A DNA stretch of 64,000 nt from Aureimonas ureilytica DSM 18598 = NBRC 106430 (GTDB lineage Bacteria; Pseudomonadota; Alphaproteobacteria; Rhizobiales; Rhizobiaceae). Each line of letters opens with the position of its first letter. The first letter of the stretch is position 1. Position numbers and translations under genes: made by a program. The notes under the pieces were generated by a model, which did not search any database, was not told the origin of the DNA, and saw nothing but the letters and a program-made list of their open reading frames with translations. The stretch is from assembly GCF_000382705.1 (NCBI RefSeq), contig NZ_ARQE01000005.1, positions 186,001 to 250,000 on the forward strand. The letters are read 5' to 3'. Below are positions 33,544-42,363 of the stretch, in pieces.

Positions 33544-34991
33544 GCGGTCTCCTTTCCGCCGACGGCGGCGCGCACTTCCTCGTGGTCGCTGAAGGGCAAG
33601 GTGCTGCCTCCCACGGTCTGTCCGTTCTCGTGGCCCTTGCCGGCGACGATCACCGTGTCGCCCGGCCCGGCGAGGGCGACGGCGGCGCGGATCGCCTCGC
33701 GGCGATCGCCGATCTCGCGCGCGCCGGGCGCGGCGGCGAGAATGGCGGCGCGGATCGCGGCCGGCTCTTCGGAGCGCGGATTGTCGTCGGTGACGATGGC
33801 GATATCGGCAAGGCGCGCGGCGATCGCGCCCATGATCGGGCGCTTGCCGGTGTCGCGATCTCCGCCGCAGCCGAAGACGAGGATCACGCGGCCGCTGGTG
33901 AAGGGGCGCACGGACTGAAGCACGTTTTCGAGCGCCTCGGGCTTGTGGGCGTAATCCACGAAGACCGGCGCGCCGCCCTGCGTCGTGCCGGCGAGGTCGA
34001 GCCGCCCCGGCGCGCCGCGCAGGCCTTCGAGCGCCTTGATCGCCGTCGCCGGCGCGACGCCGGTGGAGATGGCAAGACCCGCCGCGACGAGCGCATTGGC
34101 CATCTGGAACTCGCCCGCGAGCGGCAGGACGATGCGGTGGATGTGACCGCCCGCCTCGATCTCGGCGACCTGACGATGGCGCTCGTGCTCCAGGCGCTTC
34201 AGCACCAGGAAGTCGCCCGCGCGCCCGACGAGGCGCACATCGGCGCCGGCCGCCCTGGCGGCGTCCACCGCCCGCGCGGTCCACGCGTCGTCGGCATAGA
34301 TGACGGCGGGCGCGCCCTTGGGCAGCAGCGCCTCGAACAAGCGCATCTTGGCCTGGAAATAGTCCTCGACCGTCGGGTGATAGTCCATGTGGTCGCGGCC
34401 GAGATTGATGAAGGCTGCCGCCGAGAGACGCACACCGTCGAGGCGGCGCTGTTCGAGGCCATGGCTCGAGGCTTCCATCGCGGCGTGGGTGACGCCCTCG
34501 TCGGCGAGTTCGGCCATGAGCCGGGCGAGGGCCACGGGCTCGGGCGTCGTCAGCGTGCCGTAGTCGTCGCGCTTGGGCGACACGACGCCGGTCGTGCCGA
34601 TCGAGGCGCTCGCATGGCCGGCGGCGGCCCAGATCTGGCGCGTGAAGGCCGCGATCGAGGTCTTGCCGCTCGTGCCTGTGACGGCGACGACGCAGTCCGG
34701 CTGCCGGCCGTAGAAGCGCGCCGCCATGAGCGAGAGCGCGCGCCGCGTGTCGGACACGCGCAGGATCGGCAAGGCGCTCTCCACCTCTGCCGTCTCGGAC
34801 AGGAGGAGCGCCGCCGCGCCGCGCCGCTCGGCGTCCGCCACGAAGCTTTCGCCATGGCCCTTCGTGCCCGCATGGGCGGCGAACAGGAAGCCGGGTTCCA
34901 CCGTTCGGGAGTCCGAGGTCAGCCCCGTGATCTCGACATTGGCTCCGTCGAAGCCGGTTCCGAATTCACCGGCGAGGTCGCAAAGCTTCAT
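33540..34991 (-). CDS. murE: UDP-MurNAc-L-Ala-D-Glu--meso-diaminopimelate ligase MurE
   Basis: A 483-residue ligase. [17 protein letters not shown], the ATP loop [28 protein letters not shown] and [13 protein letters not shown] are present. [13 protein letters not shown] carries the DNPR motif typical of enzymes using meso-diaminopimelate, as expected of a Gram-negative. A strong terminator lies between ftsI and this gene, so murE may need its own promoter in the 112-bp gap. Confidence 0.97.
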   Translation of the reverse strand: MKLCDLAGEFGTGFDGANVEITGLTSDSRTVEPGFLFAAHAGTKGHGESFVADAERRGAAALLLSETAEVESALPILRVSDTRRALSLMAARFYGRQPDCVVAVTGTSGKTSIAAFTRQIWAAAGHASASIGTTGVVSPKRDDYGTLTTPEPVALARLMAELADEGVTHAAMEASSHGLEQRRLDGVRLSAAAFINLGRDHMDYHPTVEDYFQAKMRLFEALLPKGAPAVIYADDAWTARAVDAARAAGADVRLVGRAGDFLVLKRLEHERHRQVAEIEAGGHIHRIVLPLAGEFQMANALVAAGLAISTGVAPATAIKALEGLRGAPGRLDLAGTTQGGAPVFVDYAHKPEALENVLQSVRPFTSGRVILVFGCGGDRDTGKRPIMGAIAARLADIAIVTDDNPRSEEPAAIRAAILAAAPGAREIGDRREAIRAAVALAGPGDTVIVAGKGHENGQTVGGSTLPFSDHEEVRAAVGGKETA

Positions 34992-35012
34992 TCACCATCT
35001 TCCAGGTCGCAG

Positions 35013-35040
35013 AAAAAAGCCGGCGGCGAGCCGCCGGCTT
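35013..35040 (-). terminator. Intrinsic terminator after ftsI
   Basis: A 10-bp perfect stem AAGCCGGCGG/CCGCCGGCTT (35017-35026 and 35031-35040) with loop CGAG, followed on the minus strand by TTTTTT. It lies 63 bp past the ftsI stop, within the division cluster. Confidence 0.88.
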
Positions 35041-35103
35041 TCCAAGGTTTTCGTCCCGCCGGGTTCTTAGAACACACAGCCGGGCGATTGAAGCGTTTTG
35101 GCG

Positions 35104-36825
35104 TCAGTAGGACACCAGGAGCTGCTTTCCGCCATCGCCGAAGTCGGGCTTCACGTTCAGGAAGGTCGCGGCGCGGCGCACGATGTTGCCCACGATCGGC
35201 GCGGCGTTCCAGCCGGCCTGTGCGTTCGGCTTGCCCTGCTCGACCTGCGGATCGTCGACGATCGACATCACGATGTAGCGCGGCTTCTCGATCGGGAAGG
35301 CGCCGACATAGGCGTTGAAGCGGTGGTCCTTGGAATAGCGGCCGTTCATGACCTTCTCGGCCGTGCCCGTCTTGCCGCCCACATGGTAGCCCGCCACGTT
35401 CGCCGCGCGGCCCGAGCCCTCCTCGCCGTTGATGCGGAAGATCGTGCGCATGTCGAGCGCGGTCTGCTCGCGCACGACGCGATGCTTGACCTGATCGGCT
35501 TCCTCCTGCGTGCGCGGCAGGAAGGTCGGGGGAACGTAATAGCCGCCATTGATGATCGAAGCCGCCGCCACCGCCGTGTTGAGGGGGGTCGTGGAGACGC
35601 CGTGACCGAAGGCGATGGTCATGGAGTTGATCTTCTTCCAGGTGCGCGGCTGGGTCGGCACGGCCACTTCCGGCAGCTCGGTCTTGAGGCGCGTCAGCAG
35701 CCCGAGGCGCGTCAGGAATTCCTGGTGGTTTTCCAGGCCCACCATGTCGGCTTCGCGGGCCGAGCCGACATTGGACGAGTATTTGAAGATGTCGGTGACC
35801 GACAGCGCCGCGCCCTTGTTGTGGAACTCCTTGATCGTGTGACCGGCCACGAAGAAGGGGCGCGTGTCGACCATGGAGTTGATCGACACCTTGCCGAAGT
35901 CGAGCGCCATGGCGGTGGTGAAGATCTTGAAGGTCGACCCCATCTCGAACGTGCCGGCCGAGAAGCGGTTGAGGTTTTCCTTCTTGAGCGCGTCGCCCGG
36001 ACTGTTGGGGTCGTAGTCGGGCAGCGAGGCCATCGCGATGACCTCGCCCGTGTTGACGTCGAGAACGAGGCCGCCGGCGGCGACGGCACGATATTTCTGC
36101 ATCGCGGAGACGAGTTCGTCGCGCACGATGTGCTGGACGCGAAGGTCGATCGAGAGCTTCACCGGCTTCAGGTCGTCGCCCGCGGCGAGCCCGTTGGCCT
36201 GCAGGGCGCGGAAGCCGCTGTCGTCGACATATTTCTCCATGCCGGCGATGCCCTGATTGTCGATATTCGTGAGACCCACGATATGCGACGCGGTCGAGCC
36301 GCCCGGATAGAAGCGGCGCTTCTCGGTGCGAAAGCCGATGCCGGGAATGCCGAGCGCCAGGATTTCCTGCTGCTGGCGCGGCGTCAGCTCGCGCTTTAGC
36401 CAGGCGAAGCCCGCCTTGGACGACAGGCGGTCGTGCAGAACCTTGGGGTTGAGATCGGGCAGGACGGTCAGCAGCGCCTCGGTCGCCTCGTCCGCATCCA
36501 CGATGCGGCGCGGCTCGGCGAAGAGCGAGGCGGTCTTGATGTCGGTCGCCAGAACCTCGCCGTTGCGATCCACGAGGTCGGGGCGCGTCACCGGCCCGTT
36601 ATTGGCCATGGCGCGATAGATGTCGCCGGTGTCGGCGACCGCGCCCCACATCAGAAGGCGCATGCCGATGACGCCGTAGATGGAGCAGAACAGGCCGGTC
36701 GCGATCAGGAAGCGCGCCTTGTTGCGCGGCGCTTCCGCCCGGCGCGGACGCAGCCCGGTGCCCACGCCCGGCTGCGCGGCGTGCTTGCCGCCGAGAAAGG
36801 CCAGCTTGCGACGGAAATCGATCAT
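35104..36825 (-). CDS. ftsI: Septal penicillin-binding protein 3 FtsI
   Basis: A 573-residue class B PBP, the septal transpeptidase. One N-terminal transmembrane helix (around 40-60, ATGLFCSIYGVIGMRLLMWG) precedes the dimerisation domain. The transpeptidase domain has FEMGSTFKIFTTAMAL (the STFK nucleophile), the YSSN motif in FKYSSNVGSAREAD, and VGGKTGTAEKV (KTG). The start overlaps the ftsL stop by 4 bp. It pairs with FtsW. Confidence 0.97.
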   Translation of the reverse strand: MIDFRRKLAFLGGKHAAQPGVGTGLRPRRAEAPRNKARFLIATGLFCSIYGVIGMRLLMWGAVADTGDIYRAMANNGPVTRPDLVDRNGEVLATDIKTASLFAEPRRIVDADEATEALLTVLPDLNPKVLHDRLSSKAGFAWLKRELTPRQQQEILALGIPGIGFRTEKRRFYPGGSTASHIVGLTNIDNQGIAGMEKYVDDSGFRALQANGLAAGDDLKPVKLSIDLRVQHIVRDELVSAMQKYRAVAAGGLVLDVNTGEVIAMASLPDYDPNSPGDALKKENLNRFSAGTFEMGSTFKIFTTAMALDFGKVSINSMVDTRPFFVAGHTIKEFHNKGAALSVTDIFKYSSNVGSAREADMVGLENHQEFLTRLGLLTRLKTELPEVAVPTQPRTWKKINSMTIAFGHGVSTTPLNTAVAAASIINGGYYVPPTFLPRTQEEADQVKHRVVREQTALDMRTIFRINGEEGSGRAANVAGYHVGGKTGTAEKVMNGRYSKDHRFNAYVGAFPIEKPRYIVMSIVDDPQVEQGKPNAQAGWNAAPIVGNIVRRAATFLNVKPDFGDGGKQLLVSY

Positions 36826-37178
36826 CGGGACTTGCTCCGGTCCATGGCGGCGAAGCGATCATGGGGCTTCTGGTCGGCCGGCGCTTCGGGCACCGGCGGC
36901 GAAGGAAGCTGGTTGGGCTCGACGATCTGCTCGGGATCGGTCGGGTCGAGCTTCAACGTGTCCTGAAACGCCTTGGCGAGCTGCTCCAGGCGGTTGGGCT
37001 GGTTGAGAAGGCTCCAGTCGGCGTCCAGAAGCTGGAGCGTCTCCTTTTCGAGCGCGATCTTGCGGTCGAGCAGCGAGATCTGATGCTCCACCGCCTCGGC
37101 CTGATACTTCTGGCCGAAGGTCCAGGCGGCCGCGCCCAGCATGAGAACGACGAGAAGGACGTCGAGCGTCTTCGACAT
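36822..37178 (-). CDS. ftsL: Cell division protein FtsL
   Basis: A 118-residue bitopic protein: one N-terminal helix (TLDVLLVVLMLGAAAWTFG) then a periplasmic coiled coil (VEHQISLLDRKIALEKETLQ) and a Pro-rich tail. This is the rhizobial FtsL pattern. The ATG at 37178 gives the usual N-terminus; a TTG at 37190 overlaps the rsmH stop as TTGA and would add four residues. It bridges FtsQ/FtsB with FtsW-FtsI. Identification rests on position, topology and resemblance, since FtsL is poorly conserved. Confidence 0.85.
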   Translation of the reverse strand: MSKTLDVLLVVLMLGAAAWTFGQKYQAEAVEHQISLLDRKIALEKETLQLLDADWSLLNQPNRLEQLAKAFQDTLKLDPTDPEQIVEPNQLPSPPVPEAPADQKPHDRFAAMDRSKSR

Positions 37179-37186
37179 GGGACGAT

Positions 37187-38218
37187 TCAAGCTCCGGACG
37201 GCAGGTCGGCGAGCGACGGCAGATCGATGAAGTCCGTCGCCTCCCCTTCGGCGCGCGCGGGCGCCTCGGTGCGGACGGCGGATCGCAGCTTGGCCGAGCG
37301 GGCCCGAGGATTGGAGGCGATCTCGTCCTCCTCACCCGCCACCGGCCGATTACGAGATTCGAATGTGCGGTCCTTATGCTGAACATCCGGTAAATGCCGC
37401 GACGTGGACGCCGCTTCGGATCGATCGCGCAGGAAGCGTTTCACGATCCGGTCTTCCAGGGAATGGAAGGTGACGACCGCCAGCCGGCCGCCGGGCTTCA
37501 GCACGCGCTCGGCCGCGACCAGCGCGCGGGCGAGCTCTCCGAGTTCGTCGTTCACATAGATGCGCAGGGCCTGGAAGGTGCGCGTCGCCGGATCGATCCG
37601 ATCCTTGGGCGAGCGCCCGAGAACCCGGCCGACGACCTGCGCGAGATCGAGCGTGCGCTCGAAGGGGCGCTCGGCGCGGCGCGCCTCGATGGCGCGCGCG
37701 ATGCGCCCGGCCTGCCGCTCTTCGCCGAGGAAATTCAGGACGCGCGCGAGATCGCCGACCTTCAGGCGGTTCACCACATCGGCCGCGCTCGGGCCCGAGC
37801 GGCTCATGCGCATGTCGAGCGGCCCGTCCTTCTGGAAGGAGAAGCCGCGCTCGGCCTCGTCGATCTGCATGGAGGAGACGCCGATATCGAGAACGACGCC
37901 ATCCACCGCGCCGTCGGCCTCGGTCTCGACGATCGACTGGAGATCGCCGAAGCGGCCGTGAACGAGACGCAAGCCAGGATGGGCCGCCAGCATGGGCGCG
38001 GCGGCGGCGATGGCCGTCGGGTCGCGATCGATGCCGAGAACGCTGGCGCCGGACGCGAGAAGGGCGGCCGAATAGCCGCCCGCCCCGAAGGTCCCATCGA
38101 CGATCACCTCGCCGGGTCGGGGGTCCAAGGCTTCCAAAACAGGCCGGAGGAGCACCGGAATGTGACGAACCGGTCCGCCATCGGCAGGTTCCTCGACCGT
38201 GCCGTGATCCGTCATCAT
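37187..38218 (-). CDS. rsmH: 16S rRNA C1402 N4-methyltransferase RsmH (MraW)
   Basis: A 343-residue SAM methyltransferase. [20 protein letters not shown] begins the domain; [14 protein letters not shown] is the SAM loop; [20 protein letters not shown] and [18 protein letters not shown] are family signatures. The ATG at 38218 overlaps the mraZ stop by 4 bp. The open frame running to 38752 is a shadow of mraZ. Confidence 0.97.
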   Translation of the reverse strand: MMTDHGTVEEPADGGPVRHIPVLLRPVLEALDPRPGEVIVDGTFGAGGYSAALLASGASVLGIDRDPTAIAAAAPMLAAHPGLRLVHGRFGDLQSIVETEADGAVDGVVLDIGVSSMQIDEAERGFSFQKDGPLDMRMSRSGPSAADVVNRLKVGDLARVLNFLGEERQAGRIARAIEARRAERPFERTLDLAQVVGRVLGRSPKDRIDPATRTFQALRIYVNDELGELARALVAAERVLKPGGRLAVVTFHSLEDRIVKRFLRDRSEAASTSRHLPDVQHKDRTFESRNRPVAGEEDEIASNPRARSAKLRSAVRTEAPARAEGEATDFIDLPSLADLPSGA

Positions 38219-38676
38219 TCCGGCGCACCCTCGGACATGCCTCGGCCGGTGCGACGCGCCGTCAGACGTGCGCGCGCTTCCGCTCGATAGGCCTCGAACC
38301 GGGACGGCTCCCAGAGTTGGAAGAAATGGTTGCGACCCACGAAGGCCACGCGATCGGTGATGCCCGTGTGGGTGCGAATGAAGTCCGACACCATGATGCG
38401 CCCCTCGGCATCGAATTTCAGAAAGGCGCCATCGCCATAGGCAAAGAGCGACATGTCCGAATAGTCCTCGCTGAAGGGGTCCTCCTGCGCCATGCGCGTT
38501 TCGTAGCGCTCCAGAAGGTCCATGCCGCCGACGTCGATCGCCGGCTGCCCGATCGCCTGCAAGGCGTAGAGCTCGCGAAACCCGCGCGCGGCCAGCACCT
38601 GCCGAAACGGCGCCGGCACGGACACCCGCCCCTTGGCGTCGATATTGTTGACCGAGTTGGAAAGGAACCGGTCCAT
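38215..38676 (-). CDS. mraZ: Transcriptional regulator MraZ
   Basis: A 153-residue protein with two tandem MraZ/SpoVT-AbrB-like halves: [20 protein letters not shown] at 8-27 and [18 protein letters not shown] around 95-112. In E. coli MraZ forms rings, binds TGGGN direct repeats and represses its own operon. GAAGGGGCG precedes the ATG. A matching array of TGGGN repeats lies about 190 bp upstream. It heads the division and cell-wall cluster. Confidence 0.96.
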   Translation of the reverse strand: MDRFLSNSVNNIDAKGRVSVPAPFRQVLAARGFRELYALQAIGQPAIDVGGMDLLERYETRMAQEDPFSEDYSDMSLFAYGDGAFLKFDAEGRIMVSDFIRTHTGITDRVAFVGRNHFFQLWEPSRFEAYRAEARARLTARRTGRGMSEGAPE

Positions 38677-39344
38677 CGTCGCCGTCGACCGCCCCTTCTT
38701 TCCCTCGTCCCCTCACGACACCTCCGCCCGCCTTCATGGCCGAAATCAGCACACAAACTCACCCGCGAGACGGCCAAAACCGTCCGCGCAGCCCAGCCGA
38801 AACACGCTGGAACCGATGCTCGCCAATGTTTGAATTCGGCCCGGGAAGCGGGCCTTCAGGATGGGTTTGGGATATCATGGGCCCCCATGGGGGTCAATGG
38901 GAACGCCCCGCCCGCACGGTCGCGCCGCACCTGTTGCAGGCCTGCCGCAGGCGCTTTCGTTAACCAATCTTTCCAGAGACTTAACGCGCCTTGCGGAAGC
39001 AATGCTGGAACGTCAAAACCGAGCGGTCGCCGCAGTCGGAGGGCGCCGCCGGCGCCGGGTGAAGCCAGTGTTTACAAGGGGTAACGGAGGGCCAGCATTT
39101 TGACGGGCTGGTCTGCATTTTTTTCATGGCGCGTCAAAGCGTTCGCGCAAAATGCGGCGAGACGGGCTTGAAGTTTTCGGCAAAGGGAAATGTAGCCGTC
39201 CGTTGCGCCATGCGCCCTCGATAGGCCGGATGCGCGAAGGGTCGCGGCAAGCGCGCCCTCCCCCCGTGGGGGATCGTCCCATGATGTGTGGGACGCCGTC
39301 CCATCCCGATCCTAAAGCGGAGGCGACGGGTGCGGCGATGGTCG
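38677..39344. other. mraZ-rnpB intergenic region
   Basis: 668 bp without a convincing gene. From mraZ outward: a long leader (to about 38862), the TGGGN array with embedded promoter (38868-38902), a CGTTAACCAAT and a CTTAACG (38959-38986) that resemble CtrA half-sites but are not at N7 spacing, and a TGCATTTTTTT run (39113-39124). Nearer rnpB are three GTCCCA/TGGGAC arms in alternating orientation (39276-39303). No clear rnpB terminator was identified. Confidence 0.6.
38868..38902 (-). promoter_or_regulatory. MraZ operator array overlapping the mraZ promoter
   Basis: On the plus strand, TGGGA, TGGGC, TGGGG and TGGGA start at 38868, 38878, 38888 and 38898, each pair separated by exactly 5 bases; a fifth TGGG at 38862 is out of phase. 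TGGGN direct repeats with 5-base spacers are the known MraZ binding pattern. On the minus strand the same bases contain TTGACC (38892-38897), a 17-bp spacer and TATCCC (38869-38874), a plausible sigma70-type promoter reading toward mraZ. The leader would be about 185 nt. Confidence 0.7.
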
Positions 39345-39740
39345 AAGGCCAGCCGGCCTATAAGCCGGGTTCTGTGCGACGGCTTGCGCCGCCCGGCGAC
39401 CATTCCTCTGGGACGCCGCTCGCGCGGCGCCTCAAGCAACCCACCCGAACGACCGACCCGGAGAAGGGCTGGCGGTTTCCCGCCGCGTCGTTCCTATTCG
39501 GTTTTGCTCCCGGTGGGGTTTGCCCTGCCGCCGCCATTGCTGGAAGCGCGGTGGGCTCTTACCCCACCGTTTCACCCTTACCCCCGAGCCGAAGCCGAGG
39601 GCGGTTTGTTTTCTGTGGCACTTTCCCTGGGGTCACCCCCGCCGGGCGTTACCCGGCACCGTTTCTCCGTGGAGCCCGGACTTTCCTCCCCCGCCGTCTT
39701 TCGACATATGACGGGAGCGGCCGCCCGGCCGGCTGGCGGG
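39345..39740 (-). ncRNA. rnpB: RNase P RNA (bacterial type A)
   Basis: The catalytic RNA that matures tRNA 5' ends. Recognisable conserved parts on the minus strand: GAGGAAAGTCCGGGCTCC near the 5' end (P4 strand), the CAGGGAAAGTGCCACAGAAA segment in the middle, and ACAGAACCCGGCTTATAG near the 3' end. The outer ends GCCAGCCGGCC (minus 39737-39727) and GGCCGGCTGGC (minus 39358-39348) pair perfectly as helix P1, which fixes the boundaries to within a few bases. Length is about 395 nt. Confidence 0.95.
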
Positions 39741-39743
39741 CGT

Positions 39744-39772
39744 GATGTCGCCCGCGCGGCCCTAGCTGTCAA
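39744..39772 (-). promoter_or_regulatory. Predicted rnpB promoter
   Basis: On the minus strand a consensus -35 TTGACA (39772-39767) is followed after 17 bp by GACATC (39749-39744), a poor -10. The predicted start falls at about the first base of helix P1. The -35 and the spacing support it; the -10 does not. Confidence 0.55.
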
Positions 39773-39787
39773 GCGAGGATCGGCTTA

Positions 39788-39948
39788 GAGCCCGTCCGAA
39801 AAGTCCGCCGGGTCGGCTCGCCGGGTCTTTTCGCCGCCCTCCTCGTTGCCGATCCTCGCCGATGCCACCCGCATCGACTGCGTTCGGCGCCTCGATCGCG
39901 ACGAAAATTCCTCGGCGATCCTCCGCCGGTGACGTTCCGGACGGACTC
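39788..39948. mobile_element. MITE-like element, copy A
   Basis: 161 bp with terminal inverted repeats GAGCCCGTCCGAAA (left) and GAGTCCGTCCGGAA (right, complemented), flanked by TTA duplications at 39785-39787 and 39949-39951. The right duplication is the TAA stop codon of the SLT transglycosylase gene. The interior matches copy B (49737-49898) along its length with about one indel. The best-conserved blocks are CTTTTCGCCG, CTCGCCGATGCC, GCATCGACTGCG, GACGAAAAT and ATCCTCCGCC. No transposase is encoded. The GAG...CTC ends and TNA target resemble IS5-family (IS1031-like) elements, from memory of that family. Confidence 0.75.
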
Positions 39949-40527
39949 TTAGAGCGAGGCCAGAACCAGCTTCACCTTCTCGCAGTAGCGCGCCGAGGTG
40001 GGGTTCATGCGCTTGGAATAATGGCCGGCATTGTATTTCAGGATCGTGCCGCACAGCGTTCCGCCACCGCGACGCTCGGCGCCCGCCAGATATTTCATGC
40101 CGTATTTGATGTTGACCTCGGGATTGTAGAGGTCGGTCTTGTCGCCGACGAAGCCCATGTCGCGGGCGGTGGCAGGCTTGATCTGCATCAGGCCGATCTC
40201 GCCGGCCCGGCCGGTGACCTCGATGCGGTAATTGCTTTCCACCGAGACGATGGCGTGGGCAAGCTCCACGGGTACGCCGTTGGCCTTGGCTTCGCGCTCG
40301 ATAATGTCGGCAAAGGGCCGATCCGAAAGACGCTCGGCCTCGTCGCCCTCCGCCCCGTCGGCATCGGCCGGCGCGACGAGCTTGGCAGCGGGATCGGTCA
40401 GGGTGGTGTCGAGGCTGGTCTTTTCGATCGGAGCGGTGGAAGTGGAAGAGGCGGTATCGGCGTTGGCGGCGGAAATCGGCGCAAGCGCGAGTGTCACGGC
40501 GGTGGCCATGGCAGGCAGTCGTCTCAT
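39949..40527 (-). CDS. Lytic transglycosylase, SLT domain (exported)
   Basis: A 192-residue exported murein lytic enzyme. Signal peptide about 1-23 (cleavage after ANA), a low-complexity Thr/Asp/Ala linker to about residue 70, then the SLT domain: VSVESNYRIEVTGRAGEIGL with catalytic Glu97, MQIKPATARDMGF, and YNAGHYSKRMNP. It cleaves the MurNAc-GlcNAc bond with 1,6-anhydro product. Its TAA stop codon is the target duplication of element copy A. The 202-bp gap before the amidase gene should hold its promoter. Confidence 0.93.
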   Translation of the reverse strand: MRRLPAMATAVTLALAPISAANADTASSTSTAPIEKTSLDTTLTDPAAKLVAPADADGAEGDEAERLSDRPFADIIEREAKANGVPVELAHAIVSVESNYRIEVTGRAGEIGLMQIKPATARDMGFVGDKTDLYNPEVNIKYGMKYLAGAERRGGGTLCGTILKYNAGHYSKRMNPTSARYCEKVKLVLASL

Positions 40528-40729
40528 TTCAGTCCTGTGGTCTTCGGTGCGGCCGGCTCAACACGCCGGCTGCATCGTCCCCTCTCGGCCGCAAATCCTC
40601 AGCGGCGGTGCGGGCTCCTTCTGCCGGCCAAATTCGACCGGGAATGGGACGCGGCGGTAACGGAATGTTAACGGTTGAAACAAAACGCGCTTGAACGGAA
40701 CGCTCGCCAGCGCGTTTCAGCGCCCCAAA

Positions 40730-41473
40730 TCAGATCGATTGAAGGAGGCGCAGGAGCCTGTCCTGCGTCTGCGCATCGACCGCTCCGGTAAGGCGCGCGG
40801 GTCGGAAATGGCGCTGGAAGGCGAGCGTCACGAGACGGGTCTCCTCCCCGAAGATCCCGTCCTTTCGCAGGCCATATCCGAAGGTTGCGAGCTGCCGCTG
40901 ATAGGCCTCGACGAGGGACCCCCGATCGCCCATCCAGAGCAAAACTTCGCCCGGCTTATGATCGATCGCGCACCAGAGACCGATGCCGGCCGAAAAAAGT
41001 TGATCCCAAGGGAACAACTCGCCGGGGTCTTCCTTGCGATCGGGCGCGATATCGGAATGCGCCAGCACCAAATGCGGCGCGATTTGCCATCTTTCGCCAC
41101 AATCCCTGCACAATTCGATCACCGAAGCGATCTGCGGATCGGGAAACGGGCGATAGCCGTGCTCATGGCCGGGATTGACGATCTCGATGCCGATGGCGCG
41201 CGAGTTGATGTCGCTGTGTCCCTGCCAGCTTCCCCGCCCCGCGTGCCAGGCGCGCCGCGCCTCGGGCACAAGTTGAAAAATTTCGCCATCCTCCTCCACG
41301 AGATAATGGGCCGACACTTCGCTGGCGGCATCGGTCAGCCGTTCCAGCGCCGCCGCGCCGCTGCGCATGCCCGTGTAGTGGAGAAGCAGGATGTCGGGGC
41401 CCGCTACGCCGCGTCGCTCGTTGTGGCTTGGCGAAGGAACGAGGCGCGAGACGAGCGGCGTGTCGGCTTTCAC
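40730..41473 (-). CDS. N-acetylmuramoyl-L-alanine amidase, AmpD-like, with peptidoglycan-binding domain
   Basis: A 247-residue amidase_2 enzyme. LLLHYTG holds the first zinc His (His32), HAGRGSWQGHSDINSRAIGI the substrate segment, and LAHSDIAPDRKEDPG the second His and third (Asp) ligand. The C-terminal part (about 180-245) is a PG_binding_1 domain. No signal peptide is seen, so it may act on recycled muropeptides in the cytoplasm like AmpD, although the binding domain is more usual in envelope enzymes such as AmiD. The start overlaps the DjlA-like stop by 4 bp. Confidence 0.9.
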   Translation of the reverse strand: MKADTPLVSRLVPSPSHNERRGVAGPDILLLHYTGMRSGAAALERLTDAASEVSAHYLVEEDGEIFQLVPEARRAWHAGRGSWQGHSDINSRAIGIEIVNPGHEHGYRPFPDPQIASVIELCRDCGERWQIAPHLVLAHSDIAPDRKEDPGELFPWDQLFSAGIGLWCAIDHKPGEVLLWMGDRGSLVEAYQRQLATFGYGLRKDGIFGEETRLVTLAFQRHFRPARLTGAVDAQTQDRLLRLLQSI

Positions 41474-42189
41474 TGCGCCGGCGCCAGCTTGCCGACCGTC
41501 GCCCAGGCCGCGTTGATCGCCTTCATGCGCTCGGTCGCGATCGCCATGAACTCCTGCGGAACCCCGCGCGCCACGAGCCTATCCGGATGGTTCTCCTTGA
41601 CCAGTTCCAGATAGCGGCGGCGGATCACCTCGGGACTGTCGGTCGGCTCGACGCCGAGCACGGCATAGGCCCCCGCCTCCCCGCCGACGATATGGCGGGC
41701 CTTCAGACGCGAGAACTCGCGCTCGCTGATCTCGAAAAGCTCGGCGACACGGTGGAGGAACTGAAGCTCGCGCTCGTGGACGAACCCGTCCGCGCCCGCG
41801 ATGTGGAACAGCCCGTCGAGAACGTCGATCAGAAGCGCGCAGTCGCCATGGCCGCTGCCGCAGAGCGAGCGCATCCGCAGCGCATAGGCCTCGAAGCCGG
41901 CCGTGTCCTGCCGGGCGAGATCGTAGAGCCGGAAGACGTTGCGCACTTCCTCGGGCGGAATCGCGAAGATGCGGCGGAAGGCGTTGATCTCGTTCTGGCT
42001 GACGACGCCGTCGGCTTTGGCCATCTTGGCCGAAAGCGCGATCATCGCGACGGAAAAGGCGACCCGCTTGCGCGTCTCGCGGTCGGCCGCGAACCCGGCG
42101 CGGATGCGCTCGACCAGGGCTTCAACGGTGGCCGCCCCACTGGCGGCGAGATCCCGCACCAATTGCGCGAGGCTCGAATAGATCGACAT
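41470..42189 (-). CDS. TerB/DnaJ domain co-chaperone (DjlA-like)
   Basis: A 239-residue protein with a TerB-like helical domain (about 35-160, with KADGVVSQNEINAFRRIFAI and ADGFVHERELQFLHRVAELF, both with acidic metal-type loops) followed by a J domain (about 172-235) carrying the HPD motif in VKENHPDRLV. It lacks the N-terminal membrane anchor of E. coli DjlA. J domains stimulate DnaK; TerB domains occur in stress-linked proteins. I chose the ATG at 42189 (MSIYSSLAQLV); an in-frame GTG at 42210 is possible. It overlaps the amidase gene by 4 bp. Confidence 0.88.
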   Translation of the reverse strand: MSIYSSLAQLVRDLAASGAATVEALVERIRAGFAADRETRKRVAFSVAMIALSAKMAKADGVVSQNEINAFRRIFAIPPEEVRNVFRLYDLARQDTAGFEAYALRMRSLCGSGHGDCALLIDVLDGLFHIAGADGFVHERELQFLHRVAELFEISEREFSRLKARHIVGGEAGAYAVLGVEPTDSPEVIRRRYLELVKENHPDRLVARGVPQEFMAIATERMKAINAAWATVGKLAPAQ

Positions 42190-42363
42190 GGGCTCTTCGT
42201 GTTCCGCCACGCCGCGAAGGGCGCCTTTCGACTCGGCACCTTATCGCAGCCCGCGCCTTCGCAACAGCGAAAGCGTGGTCTTCCCCCAGCGGGGCCGGCA
42301 AAAGAAACGGGCTCGCGCTGGCTGGCGCGAGCCCGTCTCGACGTTCCGTGCGCTCGGTGCGGC

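Noticed and set aside
38959-38986. CtrA site upstream of mraZ
   Set aside because: TTAACCAA and TTAACG are present but 17 bases apart from each other, not N7; only half-site resemblance.
39785-40054. 89-residue minus-strand open frame across element copy A
   Set aside because: It runs out of frame through the SLT gene into the element. Copy B carries a partly similar reading after an indel, but the frame is not kept between copies, so I do not call it a gene.
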